Source of the DNA: Vibrio syngnathi
Lineage (GTDB): Bacteria > Pseudomonadota > Gammaproteobacteria > Enterobacterales > Vibrionaceae
Assembly: GCF_002119525.1 (NCBI RefSeq)
Contig: NZ_CP017917.1
Coordinates: 1 to 64,000, forward strand
Direction of reading: 5' to 3'
DNA: 64,000 nucleotides
Made by a program: the position numbers and the translations under genes. The first letter of the stretch is position 1, and every line of letters starts with the position of its first letter. Below, one piece after another: positions 27,380-36,427 of the stretch. The notes beneath the pieces were generated by a model. That model did no database searches. It saw only the letters and a program-made list of their open reading frames with translations, and was not told where the DNA came from.

Positions 27380-27876
27380 GACAGCAAAGTACTTAGGTCG
27401 ACATAATAAGAATAATACTCTGAAATCTGCATAAGATGAATTTGTAAATGATCATGAGAGTCGTTTTCTCTTCTTTAAAGAAAGATCATTACTGATAACC
27501 ATTTGATCATGCCTCCGGAAGTATGATCAAGTGTGACCAAACTACGGACTTTGTAAAACCAACCTTCCAATCTTTCGACCACTTTCTTCATCTCAATATT
27601 AAAGAAATCAGAACACCAAAAGTCAAAGCAAGTCACAAATGGAAACCAAATGATTACACCATAACGACAATATTTTCTTATATAGCTCAATTATTTCGGT
27701 GTAAATATGTAAAAAGTGTATCCGAAGTACCGAAACTTAGCTTTTGAGTAGATTGGAGGGCAATAAAACGGTATAAAGACGGGTACTGTGTTAATTGCTA
27801 ATAACTAGTGACTCACAACTAGGAAGTAGACACTTTATTAACGAGCCAATTTTAAATATACAAGTTGCAGGGACCT
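27380..27876. other. Intergenic region between putR-like and PEGA-protein genes
   Basis: Nearly 500 AT-rich bases between divergent genes. TTGATCAT at 27503-27510 and ATGATCAA at 27523-27530 form a spaced inverted repeat. Overlapping short frames exist on both strands but show no recognisable protein. The promoters of both neighbours must be here. Confidence 0.45.
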
Positions 27877-28986
27877 ATGACTAACTTTCGAATTTCAGCG
27901 CTTTTACTTGCGCTATCCCCACTTTGGGTATCTGCATCGTTATCAGCTGAAGAACTGAATCAAGTCGATCCCGTTTCAGCTATCGATGCAAAGCTAACAG
28001 AGAAAAACTCAGATATTGAGCGTATTTCAGCGACCAAAGTATCGGCAACTGAGACCTTAAAACAACTACAAAACCAGAACAGTAAGTTGTTACGTGAAGG
28101 TGAAGAGTTAAAGGCAAAACGTAACCGAGCTAAATCTGTACTCGACAAACAGTACAGTCGCTTACTTGATGATCCAGAAACGGATCTGGTTTCTTTTCAG
28201 AAAGGATACCAAGATGCTTGGGCTGCGGTTAAAGAGAATCAATCGTCTCAGCTAGATAATCAGCAAGCGATGAATGAGAACGAAATTTACCTTTCTCAAA
28301 TTAAGCAAAAGCAAGCTCGTTTGAATAATGAGCTGGCTAACTTGAAAGAATCAAAAGTTGAAGCTCGCGTTAAACGTATTGCAACAGAACTTCGTGAAAG
28401 TGCGGTTCTTGAAACTAGCTACACCACCACATGTTCATCAACAATGACGCTGGGTGAGTGTATTGCTCAAGGTAACCACCTGACGAAGCAGAAAGCGGTA
28501 CAAAACTTCAAGAGCAAATTACTTGAGCAGCTCACAGAAAGCACGCTAGCGAAGCAAAACTTACAAGGTGTTCAATTGAACATTCATGTTCAAGACAGCC
28601 AAGCAATCAAGAGCGGTTTCTCAGGAAACAACTCTTACTTTGTGCAGATGCAAGCTCAACTTCAAGCAAAGCCTGAAGCGATTGCAGCATGTAACTTATT
28701 GAACGTTTCAACTCGCTACTGTTTAACGGACAGCGACGTTAAGGTTGCAAAGAAGAGCGACAAGCAGTGGGCAAACGTGATGGTACGTTCTGATCAATAT
28801 AATGACTCAGTCACTATCAACGGTATTAAATACGGCAGCACACCTCTAGAGGTTTCGCTACCGAGCGGTCGTCATCAAGTAACCATTTCAAAAGAAGGTT
28901 ACGAGTCATACAACCGCACAGTGACTATCAACGGCAGCGATACTATTTGGGTGAAACTCCTTCCTAGTAAAGAAAATGAAATCTAA
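27877..28986 (+). CDS. Secreted coiled-coil protein with a PEGA domain
   Basis: A 369-residue exported protein with a signal peptide (MTNFRISALLLALSPLWVSASLS), a long charged coiled coil (about residues 25-185), a middle region with four cysteines (TTTCSSTMTLGECIAQ, IAACNLL, TRYCLT) and a C-terminal PEGA domain (VTINGIKYGSTPLEVSLPSGRHQVTISKEGYESY). PEGA domains are surface or periplasmic beta modules of uncertain ligand. ATG 27877 was chosen because CAGGG lies 5 bases upstream. The next gene is a paralogue with the same layout plus an extra domain, so the two arose by tandem duplication. Confidence 0.75.
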   Translation: MTNFRISALLLALSPLWVSASLSAEELNQVDPVSAIDAKLTEKNSDIERISATKVSATETLKQLQNQNSKLLREGEELKAKRNRAKSVLDKQYSRLLDDPETDLVSFQKGYQDAWAAVKENQSSQLDNQQAMNENEIYLSQIKQKQARLNNELANLKESKVEARVKRIATELRESAVLETSYTTTCSSTMTLGECIAQGNHLTKQKAVQNFKSKLLEQLTESTLAKQNLQGVQLNIHVQDSQAIKSGFSGNNSYFVQMQAQLQAKPEAIAACNLLNVSTRYCLTDSDVKVAKKSDKQWANVMVRSDQYNDSVTINGIKYGSTPLEVSLPSGRHQVTISKEGYESYNRTVTINGSDTIWVKLLPSKENEI

Positions 28987-29143
28987 ATATATAAAGCTAA
29001 GCCTGATATAAATAGCCGTGCCTATTTCACAAAGCTGAATGAATACTCGCCATCTTGTTGTAGTTATAGAAAGTAGCTTCAAACGAAATGGCGTTTTCGT
29101 TAGAATATTCAATTAACCTAAATTACGACTGAAGTAGCCCAAC

Positions 29144-30973
29144 ATGCGCCAAGGTTTTCCTACTCTATTATTTGCACTTGCTCCATGCTTAATGACGCCT
29201 GCTGTTTTCGCTGAAGCGACATCTCCAGCAATCACGTCATCAGTCATCGACATTGAAAGCTCTCTTTTCGAAGAACATGCCAGTTTAACGGCTATCGAGA
29301 AGAAGATGGCGGACAAACAAAATCAAGTCGACAACCAAGCAGAGCAAATGGCACGTCAAGCCAAGTTATTAGCTCAATCAGAGCAAAAACTCGCAACGGC
29401 GAAAACTAGCCTAGAGCAAGATTACACTCGCATGATTGATGAGCCAGGTTTCGATATTTCACCTGCTCAAAACCATTTTCAAGACGCCTGGAAATCGGTA
29501 AAAGAGCACAAGCTTACGATTTCGGATTCTGAGCAAAAACTGCAAAGTTTAGTGATGGAGCTAGAGGCCATCAAAGCCGAAAAGTCGGCTGTAGAAATGT
29601 CTATCGCACATTTGAATCAAGATAAGCTAAGAGCAAGAGCCGAAAGGTTGAGAAGCGAGGTTACTCAAACACAAGAGCACACCGTTAGCTTTACTAACCG
29701 CTGTAGCAGCGATATGACCTTAGCTCAATGCTCAGACCAAACGGTAGCTTTAACACTTCAAAAAGCAGTAAAACAATTTCAAAATAGCCTTGTAGACAAC
29801 GCGACAGAATCAAAAATAGTAAAAGAACACCTAGCGTCTGCTTCTTTGAATATTCACGTTCTGCAACACAACGTGAAATCATCTGGCTTCTCCGAAGATA
29901 ACCGTTACCGAGCAGTGGTTACTGCGAATTTAGAAACTCGTCCAGATAAGAACACCCCTTGTCGTCTACTTGGTATTCAGTCTTCAAACTGTTTCGATCA
30001 AAGCGATCAACAAGCCGATGATCAACAAAAAGAAGTGGCTTGGGTTAATTTGGTGGTTCGTTCAAATCAATATAATGATAACGTTTCTATCAATGGCGTG
30101 AATTATGGCAGCACACCGGTTGAAGTGATGCTACCTACAGGGCCACACATGGTTACGATTGAGAAAGAAGGTTACCTTTCTTTCCACCAAGAGCTGAAAA
30201 TAGCCCGAGACCACAACCTAAGAGCAGTATTACAAGCGAAGCAGAATTCACTGAATGTAGGTACCAAATTTGCAGACCCAATGGGCAGTGGTACTCAAAG
30301 TCCAGAAATGATTGTGGTTGGATCCGGGACTTATCTACTCGGTGAAAACAATGCTGAGCAAGTCACGATCAAACAGCCATTTGCGTTAGCGGCAACCCCA
30401 ACTCGCGTTCAAGATTTTAGAGCATTTGTGAAAAATACGGGTTACCAGACAGACGCTGAGTTGATGAATACCTGTGACACTTTCGTCAATGCAGAGATCA
30501 CGACTGTGTCAGACAATGACTGGAAAGCTCCTGGTTTCAAGCAAGTCGATAGCTCGCCTGTTGTATGCGTTAGCCAAAGCGATGCGAAAGCGTATACGCG
30601 TTGGTTATCTAAAAAAACAGGCTTTACTTACCGTCTACCAACACAACAAGAGTGGGAAGCGGCGGCAAGAGCAGGGCAAGATACTAGCTTCTGGTGGGGC
30701 AACAAATTCCGTTCAGGTAGAGCCAATACTGGTTGGTCTGGCACACAGTGGTCAAACGTCAGTACTTCTCCCGTTAAATCATTCTTGCCAACGCCAACAG
30801 GTTTCTATGACATGGTGGGTAACGTTTGGGAATGGACTGCAACTCAGAAAGGTATCGCTAAGGGGGGCGCGTGGAGCTTCTCTCCTGAAGAGGCAAAGGT
30901 GTTTACTGAACTGTACGTTTCGCCTTCTACTGCCGCGAACTATCTAGGGTTCCGAGTATTGCGAGAGCTGTAA
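29144..30973 (+). CDS. Secreted coiled-coil, PEGA and SUMF1-like domain protein
   Basis: A 609-residue exported paralogue of the preceding gene. It has a signal peptide, a coiled coil (about 30-180), the same four-cysteine middle region (FTNRCSSDMTLAQCSD, TPCRLL, SSNCFD) and a PEGA domain (VSINGVNYGSTPVEVMLPTGPHMVTIEKEGYLSFH). A formylglycine-generating-enzyme-like (SUMF1) domain follows from about residue 385 to 607 (YRLPTQQEWEAAARAG, GFYDMVGNVWEWTA, AKGGAWSF, YLGFRVL). The paired active-site cysteines of true formylglycine enzymes are absent from the C-terminal segment, so binding or scaffolding is likelier than catalysis. The gap to its paralogue is 157 bases. Confidence 0.8.
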   Translation: MRQGFPTLLFALAPCLMTPAVFAEATSPAITSSVIDIESSLFEEHASLTAIEKKMADKQNQVDNQAEQMARQAKLLAQSEQKLATAKTSLEQDYTRMIDEPGFDISPAQNHFQDAWKSVKEHKLTISDSEQKLQSLVMELEAIKAEKSAVEMSIAHLNQDKLRARAERLRSEVTQTQEHTVSFTNRCSSDMTLAQCSDQTVALTLQKAVKQFQNSLVDNATESKIVKEHLASASLNIHVLQHNVKSSGFSEDNRYRAVVTANLETRPDKNTPCRLLGIQSSNCFDQSDQQADDQQKEVAWVNLVVRSNQYNDNVSINGVNYGSTPVEVMLPTGPHMVTIEKEGYLSFHQELKIARDHNLRAVLQAKQNSLNVGTKFADPMGSGTQSPEMIVVGSGTYLLGENNAEQVTIKQPFALAATPTRVQDFRAFVKNTGYQTDAELMNTCDTFVNAEITTVSDNDWKAPGFKQVDSSPVVCVSQSDAKAYTRWLSKKTGFTYRLPTQQEWEAAARAGQDTSFWWGNKFRSGRANTGWSGTQWSNVSTSPVKSFLPTPTGFYDMVGNVWEWTATQKGIAKGGAWSFSPEEAKVFTELYVSPSTAANYLGFRVLREL

Positions 30974-31349
30974 GCTCTTGGTATTACTCAAAGCCCTCAA
31001 ATATTTACCTTAGATTCTCCTATTATCACATTGAGCCTGCGTTTATAGGGGAATTCCCTCCTTATATTCGGTCTCGCCTAGGAGTAAATTCGTCGATAGA
31101 GTAGTAAGTCACTCTGGGTATCTAACTGATACCTCAGCTTAATTTACACGACCCTCGTAAATTAAACTGGAAATCTTCTACGTGTCGACAAGGTATATCT
31201 TGTCTTTGGCCAGCCCTTCTTCAGGCTGGCTTTTTTTTGCTTTTTCTTTGCCCTTTTTGTTTAGGTATTGATCAATGGCAGCGCGCTTAAACGGCATGCC
31301 GTTCAACTATTGATCATTCTCCATTTCTGATGCGTAACTCGGCTTCTAA
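30974..31349. other. Intergenic region after the PEGA/SUMF1 gene
   Basis: About 375 bases without a supported gene. A strong terminator stands at 31209, some 235 bases after the upstream stop, so a long 3' UTR or an unrecognised small RNA is possible. Downstream of it lies the leader of the LuxR-type gene. Confidence 0.5.
31209..31238 (+). terminator. Intrinsic terminator
   Basis: GCCAGCC / GGCTGGC with an 8-base loop is followed by eight T. Confidence 0.85.
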
Positions 31350-32132
31350 TTGTCATTGCAGACCAATAAGAAACTGATATCATTGCAATACTTCCTCTTA
31401 CGAGATAAAGCCTTGCCGGATCCCTTTGACTCCATACATCACTCTTTATTTGAACAACTTCCAGGTTGCTGGGGTTGCAAAGATACTGGCTCTGTCTTCG
31501 TGTATGCCAACCTTGCTTACAACCAATTAATTGGCTTAAAACCCAACGAAACTTGTACCGGCTTAACCGATTTCGAGATGCCTAGTCAAACAACCGAATG
31601 TGCTCAGGATTTCAGGGCTCAAGACAAGCATGTAATGGATACACGCAGTACTCTTAAAATCCTCGATATTCACCCTTATCCAGACGGACGCTGGCACGCT
31701 CATATTTTTACTAAAACCCCTTGGCTTGATGGGAATGGCGAAGTTCAAGGCACCATTTTTTATGGTCAAGAACTCACCGACACCGCCATTTTAGAGGTTG
31801 GCCATTGGGTGTGTCAGGCGACTTGCGAAAAAGACAATCAAGTGTCCATTACAGGATCAAAACCGCGCGTGTCAAAGCTTCAAAAGCGACTGACTTCGCG
31901 AGAATCAGAAGTGCTGTTCTTGTTACTATTCGGCAAGAAACCACAGTACATCGCGTCTACGTTGAACATTTCAATCAAAACGGTCGAAGGGCATGTCGCC
32001 AGGTTGAAACAGAAATTCGATGCGCGCAGTAAAAGCCAGTTGATTGGGTATGCGTTGGACTCGGGGCTAGGCTCTATGATCCCAGAAACCCTGCTTAAAA
32101 AGCAGATCTCGGTTGTCCTGCACAGTGACTAG
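31350..32132 (+). CDS. PAS-LuxR transcriptional regulator
   Basis: About 260 residues with an N-terminal PAS-like sensor domain (about 30-150; FEQLPGCWGCKDTGSVFVYANLAYNQLIG) and a C-terminal LuxR/FixJ helix-turn-helix (LTSRESEVLFLLLFGKKPQYIASTLNISIKTVEGHVARLKQKF). No in-frame ATG precedes the PAS core. An in-frame TAA lies immediately before TTG 31350, so translation must use TTG 31350, TTG 31356 or another weak codon. Family members sense small ligands or redox state. No kinase partner is adjacent, and the target genes are unknown. Confidence 0.8.
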   Translation: MSLQTNKKLISLQYFLLRDKALPDPFDSIHHSLFEQLPGCWGCKDTGSVFVYANLAYNQLIGLKPNETCTGLTDFEMPSQTTECAQDFRAQDKHVMDTRSTLKILDIHPYPDGRWHAHIFTKTPWLDGNGEVQGTIFYGQELTDTAILEVGHWVCQATCEKDNQVSITGSKPRVSKLQKRLTSRESEVLFLLLFGKKPQYIASTLNISIKTVEGHVARLKQKFDARSKSQLIGYALDSGLGSMIPETLLKKQISVVLHSD

Positions 32133-32203
32133 TTATTGATTTGATGAGTTTAAGCTCCAAATCAACGGCATCTTTATATCTATAAAGCAGGCGGTTAAGC
32201 TGA

Positions 32204-32839
32204 CTATGGCGCTAGGCGATCAATATCCCAGCTATTGTCTTGGCGTGAGAACAAGAAGCGGTCATGCAAGCGGTGTTCGCCACCTTGCCAAAACTCAATG
32301 CTATCTACACGCACACGGAAGCCTCCCCAGAAAGAAGGAACCGGAATCTCTCCTTTTGCGAACTTCTGTTTAAGCTCTAGATATTTGCCTTCCAAAATCC
32401 CGCGAGCAGAGATACGGCTACTTTGCTTACTTGCAATTGCGGCCAATTGGCTCTCTTTTGGTCGTGACGAGAAGTACTTCATGTTTTCAATCGCTGTTAG
32501 CTTTTCAGCCGTACCCGTAATATGAACTTGTCGTTCAAGTGGGTGCCATGGGAAATGCAAACTGATTTTACTGTTGTGACCAAGCTGATGTGCTTTACGG
32601 CTACCTAAGTTGGTGTAAAAAACGAAGCCGTCTTTATCAACATTCTTTAGTAGAACAATTCGTTGGAATGGCTGACCATTTTCATCAACCGTAGCAACTG
32701 TCATGGCAGTAGGGTCCGTCAACTTAGCTTCAATAGCTTGCTCTAGCCATAGATTGAATTGTTCAATCGGGTCTGCGGCTAAGTCTTTACGTCTCAATCC
32801 ACCCTTAGCGTATTCGCGACGAATATCGGTCAGTTCCAT
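32204..32839 (-). CDS. pdxH: PdxH, pyridoxine/pyridoxamine 5'-phosphate oxidase
   Basis: FMN-dependent enzyme of vitamin B6 synthesis and salvage that oxidises PNP or PMP to pyridoxal 5'-phosphate. At 211 residues it is the usual length. Typical marks are [25 protein letters not shown] at the N-terminus, [24 protein letters not shown] (FMN binding), and the C-terminal [26 protein letters not shown] with WDIDRLAP at the end. AGGAG lies about 7 bases before the ATG. It is a single gene. Confidence 0.95.
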   Translation of the reverse strand: MELTDIRREYAKGGLRRKDLAADPIEQFNLWLEQAIEAKLTDPTAMTVATVDENGQPFQRIVLLKNVDKDGFVFYTNLGSRKAHQLGHNSKISLHFPWHPLERQVHITGTAEKLTAIENMKYFSSRPKESQLAAIASKQSSRISARGILEGKYLELKQKFAKGEIPVPSFWGGFRVRVDSIEFWQGGEHRLHDRFLFSRQDNSWDIDRLAP

Positions 32840-32903
32840 TTGGTTGCTCCTTTAAATTTTTTTTGATTTTGCGCTGTAATCCTTTGAAACACAAGTCTAA
32901 GCC

Positions 32904-34952
32904 ATGGTTTTGTCTCACAGAAGGCGCTCTGTGTTAACAAGATCTCGGTACTCTGTCCATCATATTGGTAATCTTTATACAAACCGATTACACGCTGAGA
33001 TCCGAGTGACCAAGATACTGCCTAACCTAATGACTCCTTTTGTTTTATTCTCGTTGTTACTGGGAGCCGCAGGGCTGACCGCAACCCACTTTATGGCCGT
33101 ACAGTTCCAAGAAAAAATCGTCACTCAAAAGCTCAGCGAAGCAGCCAATAAAGCGAACCTACAAATCGATTCTGAACTGGATAAGTTCAAACAGATCCCT
33201 GATTTGCTCAGCCATGACCCGCGCTTGCTTTCTTATTTTGACTCATCACCACGAGCAGATAAGATTCCTGCTTCGCAGCTTAATCAATTGCTATTTGAAT
33301 GGTCGAATCAGAGTCAAGCCGACACTATCTATATCCATGACCCTAGTGGTACTGTCGTCGCTTCAAGTAACTACCAAAAGCCTAGCACTTTCGTGGGTGA
33401 GAACTTCTCGTTTCGTCCTTACTTCGCCTCTGCAATTAAAGGCAGCAACACACACTATGTCGCACTGGGTGCACGCTCGAATGTACGCGGTTACTTTTTG
33501 TCTTCACCACTGTATATAGAGAATGACATTGTTGGGGTTATCACCGTTAAAGTGAGTCTAGAGAACCTTGAAAATATCCTAACCAGCGATGATTTTGAGA
33601 TTGTGGTACTCGACTCTAATCAAGTGGTTTTTCTCTCGAGCCAAACTCAGTGGCTTTATCACTCGTTGTTGCCATTAAGTCAGAAGCAACAAACCGATAT
33701 CGCTTTGCAACGCCAATACGGTCAAAGCGAAATTTCGATCATAGAAGCTTTTCGCTCTTCCAATTATCAACCACAAGTTAACGACGCTAATCAGCCCAAC
33801 AATATTCAACCAAATCGAGAACAAAAAGAACTCACAGCAAACCAATTGTTTAAACTTGGGGCGTTCAATCTTTACCCCGCAACCTTCAGCAACAATCAGT
33901 ACCAAGTTGTCGCATTAAAAAAGGCCGAAGCAGAGCTTATTAAAGTGCTGCAGATCGATGTCATCTTCGTGGTGATTTACAGCTTGGTGATGCTCATCGC
34001 GTGGTCGTGGCGACAGACTTACGTCGCGAAAGTGGCGCTAACCCGGCTCAACCAAAACCTAGAACAAACCGTTGATAAACGTACTCACTATTTGAAGAAA
34101 TCCAATCAACAACTTCAGCAAACCATTTTTCAATACCAAGCATCGCAGTTAAAGCTGAAGCAGACAGAACAAGAGCTGACCCAAACAGCAAAATTAGCGG
34201 TACTCGGAGAGCTGTCAGCAAGCATTAACCACGAAATCAACCAACCGCTTGCAGCGCTTCGAACTTATAGCGAGAACAGCTTAAAGCTGCTTGAAATGGA
34301 ACGGACAGATTTAGTGAAGAGCAATCTTGAGAAAATGATTGGCCTCAACAACACCATTACCGACATCATCGCGCGACTCAAAGTCTTTACTCGCAAGGTC
34401 ACTAAACAAGAACATCATGTCGCGAACCTGCACCAAGCGATCAATAACGCCACCAGTATTCTCAGTACGCTGATGATCAAGCAAGGCATTACACTAAGAC
34501 TAAGCACGGTGCCTGATGAGATTAATATTGCGATTCACCCAACCGAACTCGAGCAAGTGCTGGTGAATCTGATTCACAACGCGACCCAAGCGCTTCAACA
34601 ACAAGTTCTTGAACAGAAAATCTTGCAGGAGCAACACAACCTGGAAAACGTTGACCAACAGGCCAGCCCACAGATAGGTATCGAATGGCAACTGCATCAT
34701 AACTCTTGTCAGTTGATCATTTGGGATAACGGAATTGGCATGCCGAACGATAAGCTAGAACAGCTGTTCGACCCGTTTTTTACCACTAAACCGGAAGGCT
34801 TAGGGCTAGGGCTTTCAATATCGAAACGGATTATTGAAGCGTATCACGGCACGATCAGCGCCAACCGATTAGAGCCTTCAGGCATGGTATTCTCGCTAAA
34901 TATCCCGTTATATAACGATAAAGACCAACGTGCCGTTGTTATCGTTGATTAG
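32904..34952 (+). CDS. DctB-like membrane sensor histidine kinase
   Basis: Sensor with two transmembrane helices (PFVLFSLLLGAAGLTATHF and VIFVVIYSLVMLIAW) flanking a periplasmic double-PAS (dCache) domain of about 270 residues (LIYIHDPSGTVVASS-like, FSFRPYFASAIKG). A cytoplasmic coiled coil and a kinase core follow: phosphoacceptor in ASINHEINQPLAALRTYSEN, N box LVNLIHNATQAL, G boxes DNGIGMP and GLGLGLSIS. This architecture is that of DctB, which senses C4-dicarboxylates, although no dicarboxylate transporter is nearby. The start is uncertain: ATG 32904 gives a positively charged leader without a good ribosome site, and later GTG/ATG codons are possible. The regulator gene follows. Confidence 0.8.
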   Translation: MVLSHRRRSVLTRSRYSVHHIGNLYTNRLHAEIRVTKILPNLMTPFVLFSLLLGAAGLTATHFMAVQFQEKIVTQKLSEAANKANLQIDSELDKFKQIPDLLSHDPRLLSYFDSSPRADKIPASQLNQLLFEWSNQSQADTIYIHDPSGTVVASSNYQKPSTFVGENFSFRPYFASAIKGSNTHYVALGARSNVRGYFLSSPLYIENDIVGVITVKVSLENLENILTSDDFEIVVLDSNQVVFLSSQTQWLYHSLLPLSQKQQTDIALQRQYGQSEISIIEAFRSSNYQPQVNDANQPNNIQPNREQKELTANQLFKLGAFNLYPATFSNNQYQVVALKKAEAELIKVLQIDVIFVVIYSLVMLIAWSWRQTYVAKVALTRLNQNLEQTVDKRTHYLKKSNQQLQQTIFQYQASQLKLKQTEQELTQTAKLAVLGELSASINHEINQPLAALRTYSENSLKLLEMERTDLVKSNLEKMIGLNNTITDIIARLKVFTRKVTKQEHHVANLHQAINNATSILSTLMIKQGITLRLSTVPDEINIAIHPTELEQVLVNLIHNATQALQQQVLEQKILQEQHNLENVDQQASPQIGIEWQLHHNSCQLIIWDNGIGMPNDKLEQLFDPFFTTKPEGLGLGLSISKRIIEAYHGTISANRLEPSGMVFSLNIPLYNDKDQRAVVIVD

Positions 34953-35019
34953 AAAATGAATGTTACATACTGCTAGTTTTATATATAGCTAACCTCACAT
35001 ACTGTTAAGGATTCGACTT

Positions 35020-36315
35020 TTGCACTCTATGCCTAAACTCTATTTTGTCGACGATGAACCTGCCATCCGAGACTCCGTAGAACAAGCCATGCTCATTGAA
35101 GGCATCGATATCGTCTGCTTCCCCAATGCCATTGAGGCACTAAAGAAAATAGATGTGACGCAAGCTGGGATTGTGATCACCGATATTCACATGCCAGTGA
35201 TGGATGGCATCCAATTGACGCAAAAGCTGCTGAATCAAAACCCTCATTTTCAGATCATCGTACTTACAGGTCATGGAGACGTGCAAACAGCCGTATCCGC
35301 GATGAAAGCCGGCGCCTACGATTTTCTGGAAAAACCATTTGTGGTTGATGCCCTTTTAACGGCAGTCAAAAAAGCGGCCGACAAGCTCGCCTTGGTAGAA
35401 GAGAACAACCTACTGCGTAAAGAGTTGGCGGTACAGAATCAGGTAGGGCCAAAACTGATTGGTCAATCGCCATCAATGCAGGCATTACGCCGAGAACTGA
35501 TCTCTCTAGATACCAAAACTAATCCACTTCTACTGTTTGTCGGTGATGTAGGGACGGGTAAAAGAGTTACGGCGCAGTACACGCACGATCTTCACAGCCA
35601 TAAAGCTGCAGAGCTTTGCCCTGTCGCAGCGTTTAATTTGCCACGCCGTGACGAAGCGACATTCCATCAGTTTGTTTTACAACTGTTCTTGAAGCATCAA
35701 GGTGGAACGCTTTATATACATGAAACAGAAACATTAACTCAAGACCAATGGCAGTGGTTAGCGAACTTAAAACCCACTCTACTTCGTGAAAACTCATGCA
35801 AGACCAATGCAACTTGTATCATTTTAGCAACCGCAGCACTTCCTACTACAATGGTAAGTGAGTTCCGTCGATTTGACTTGCTACCACTAGCGCAACGAAC
35901 AGAAGACATTGGCTCTTTGTTTAAGCACTTTGCTCGTGGTGCGGCGAGTCGATATCAGTTGCCTCCCCCGGTGATTACAGAAAAAGAGGTTCAACGATTG
36001 ATCGCCACTCATTGGGGGGGAAATATTCGACAGCTTCGCCAACATGCTGAACTCCGAGTGTTGACTAAACCCAAGCTGCCATCGCTCGACAATACTGAAG
36101 ATGATGAGAACAAGCTTGATGTCAGCATTGAAGAGCAACAACGGTCATTAAGCCAACGTACCGATAGCTTTGAGCAAATCATCTTGATAGAGGCACTACA
36201 TCGTCATCAAGGGCGTTTAAAAGAGGTACAGCAAGAGCTGCAAGTGTCACGAAAAACGCTTTATGACAAGTTGAGAAAGCACCAACTTGATAAAACAGAT
36301 TTCAAAAACCAATAA
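35020..36315 (+). CDS. DctD-like response regulator with a degenerate AAA domain
   Basis: A receiver domain (VDDEP, phosphoacceptor in VITDIHMPVMDG, K in FLEKPF) is followed by an NtrC-like AAA domain and a C-terminal Fis-type helix-turn-helix (RLKEVQQELQVSRKTLYDKL). The ATPase is damaged. Walker A survives as GDVGTGKR (near 174), but the GAFTGA loop that contacts sigma-54 is missing, and Walker B reads TLYIHETE instead of TLFLDE. It therefore probably binds DNA without activating sigma-54. A TTG start at 35020 is used because AAGGA lies 8-9 bases upstream, with ATG 35029 the alternative. It pairs with the DctB-like kinase and precedes the Lap cluster. Confidence 0.8.
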   Translation: MHSMPKLYFVDDEPAIRDSVEQAMLIEGIDIVCFPNAIEALKKIDVTQAGIVITDIHMPVMDGIQLTQKLLNQNPHFQIIVLTGHGDVQTAVSAMKAGAYDFLEKPFVVDALLTAVKKAADKLALVEENNLLRKELAVQNQVGPKLIGQSPSMQALRRELISLDTKTNPLLLFVGDVGTGKRVTAQYTHDLHSHKAAELCPVAAFNLPRRDEATFHQFVLQLFLKHQGGTLYIHETETLTQDQWQWLANLKPTLLRENSCKTNATCIILATAALPTTMVSEFRRFDLLPLAQRTEDIGSLFKHFARGAASRYQLPPPVITEKEVQRLIATHWGGNIRQLRQHAELRVLTKPKLPSLDNTEDDENKLDVSIEEQQRSLSQRTDSFEQIILIEALHRHQGRLKEVQQELQVSRKTLYDKLRKHQLDKTDFKNQ

Positions 36316-36427
36316 GAGTTAAAAAATATATAAATTCAAAGATTTAAAGGAGCAAAGCCTTAACATTTATCAAAAGTAAGAATACACTCACAAAGCTTGC
36401 ACTTTTATTTAGCGAACAAGGACTGTT

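Noticed and set aside
27503..27530. TTGATCAT / ATGATCAA spaced inverted repeat as a possible chromosome 2 initiator (RctB) site
   Set aside because: The core resembles the ATGATCA of RctB 12-mers, but only one pair is present, far from the par locus and without the regular iteron array.
27475..27747. Overlapping short frames of 71 and 74 codons on both strands between putR-like and PEGA genes
   Set aside because: They have no ribosome site or recognisable protein, overlap each other and lie in an AT-rich divergent promoter region.
29082..29101. AACGAAA / TTTTCGTT hairpin between the two PEGA genes as a terminator
   Set aside because: It lacks a T tract, and the next gene follows within 45 bases. 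Too weak to call.
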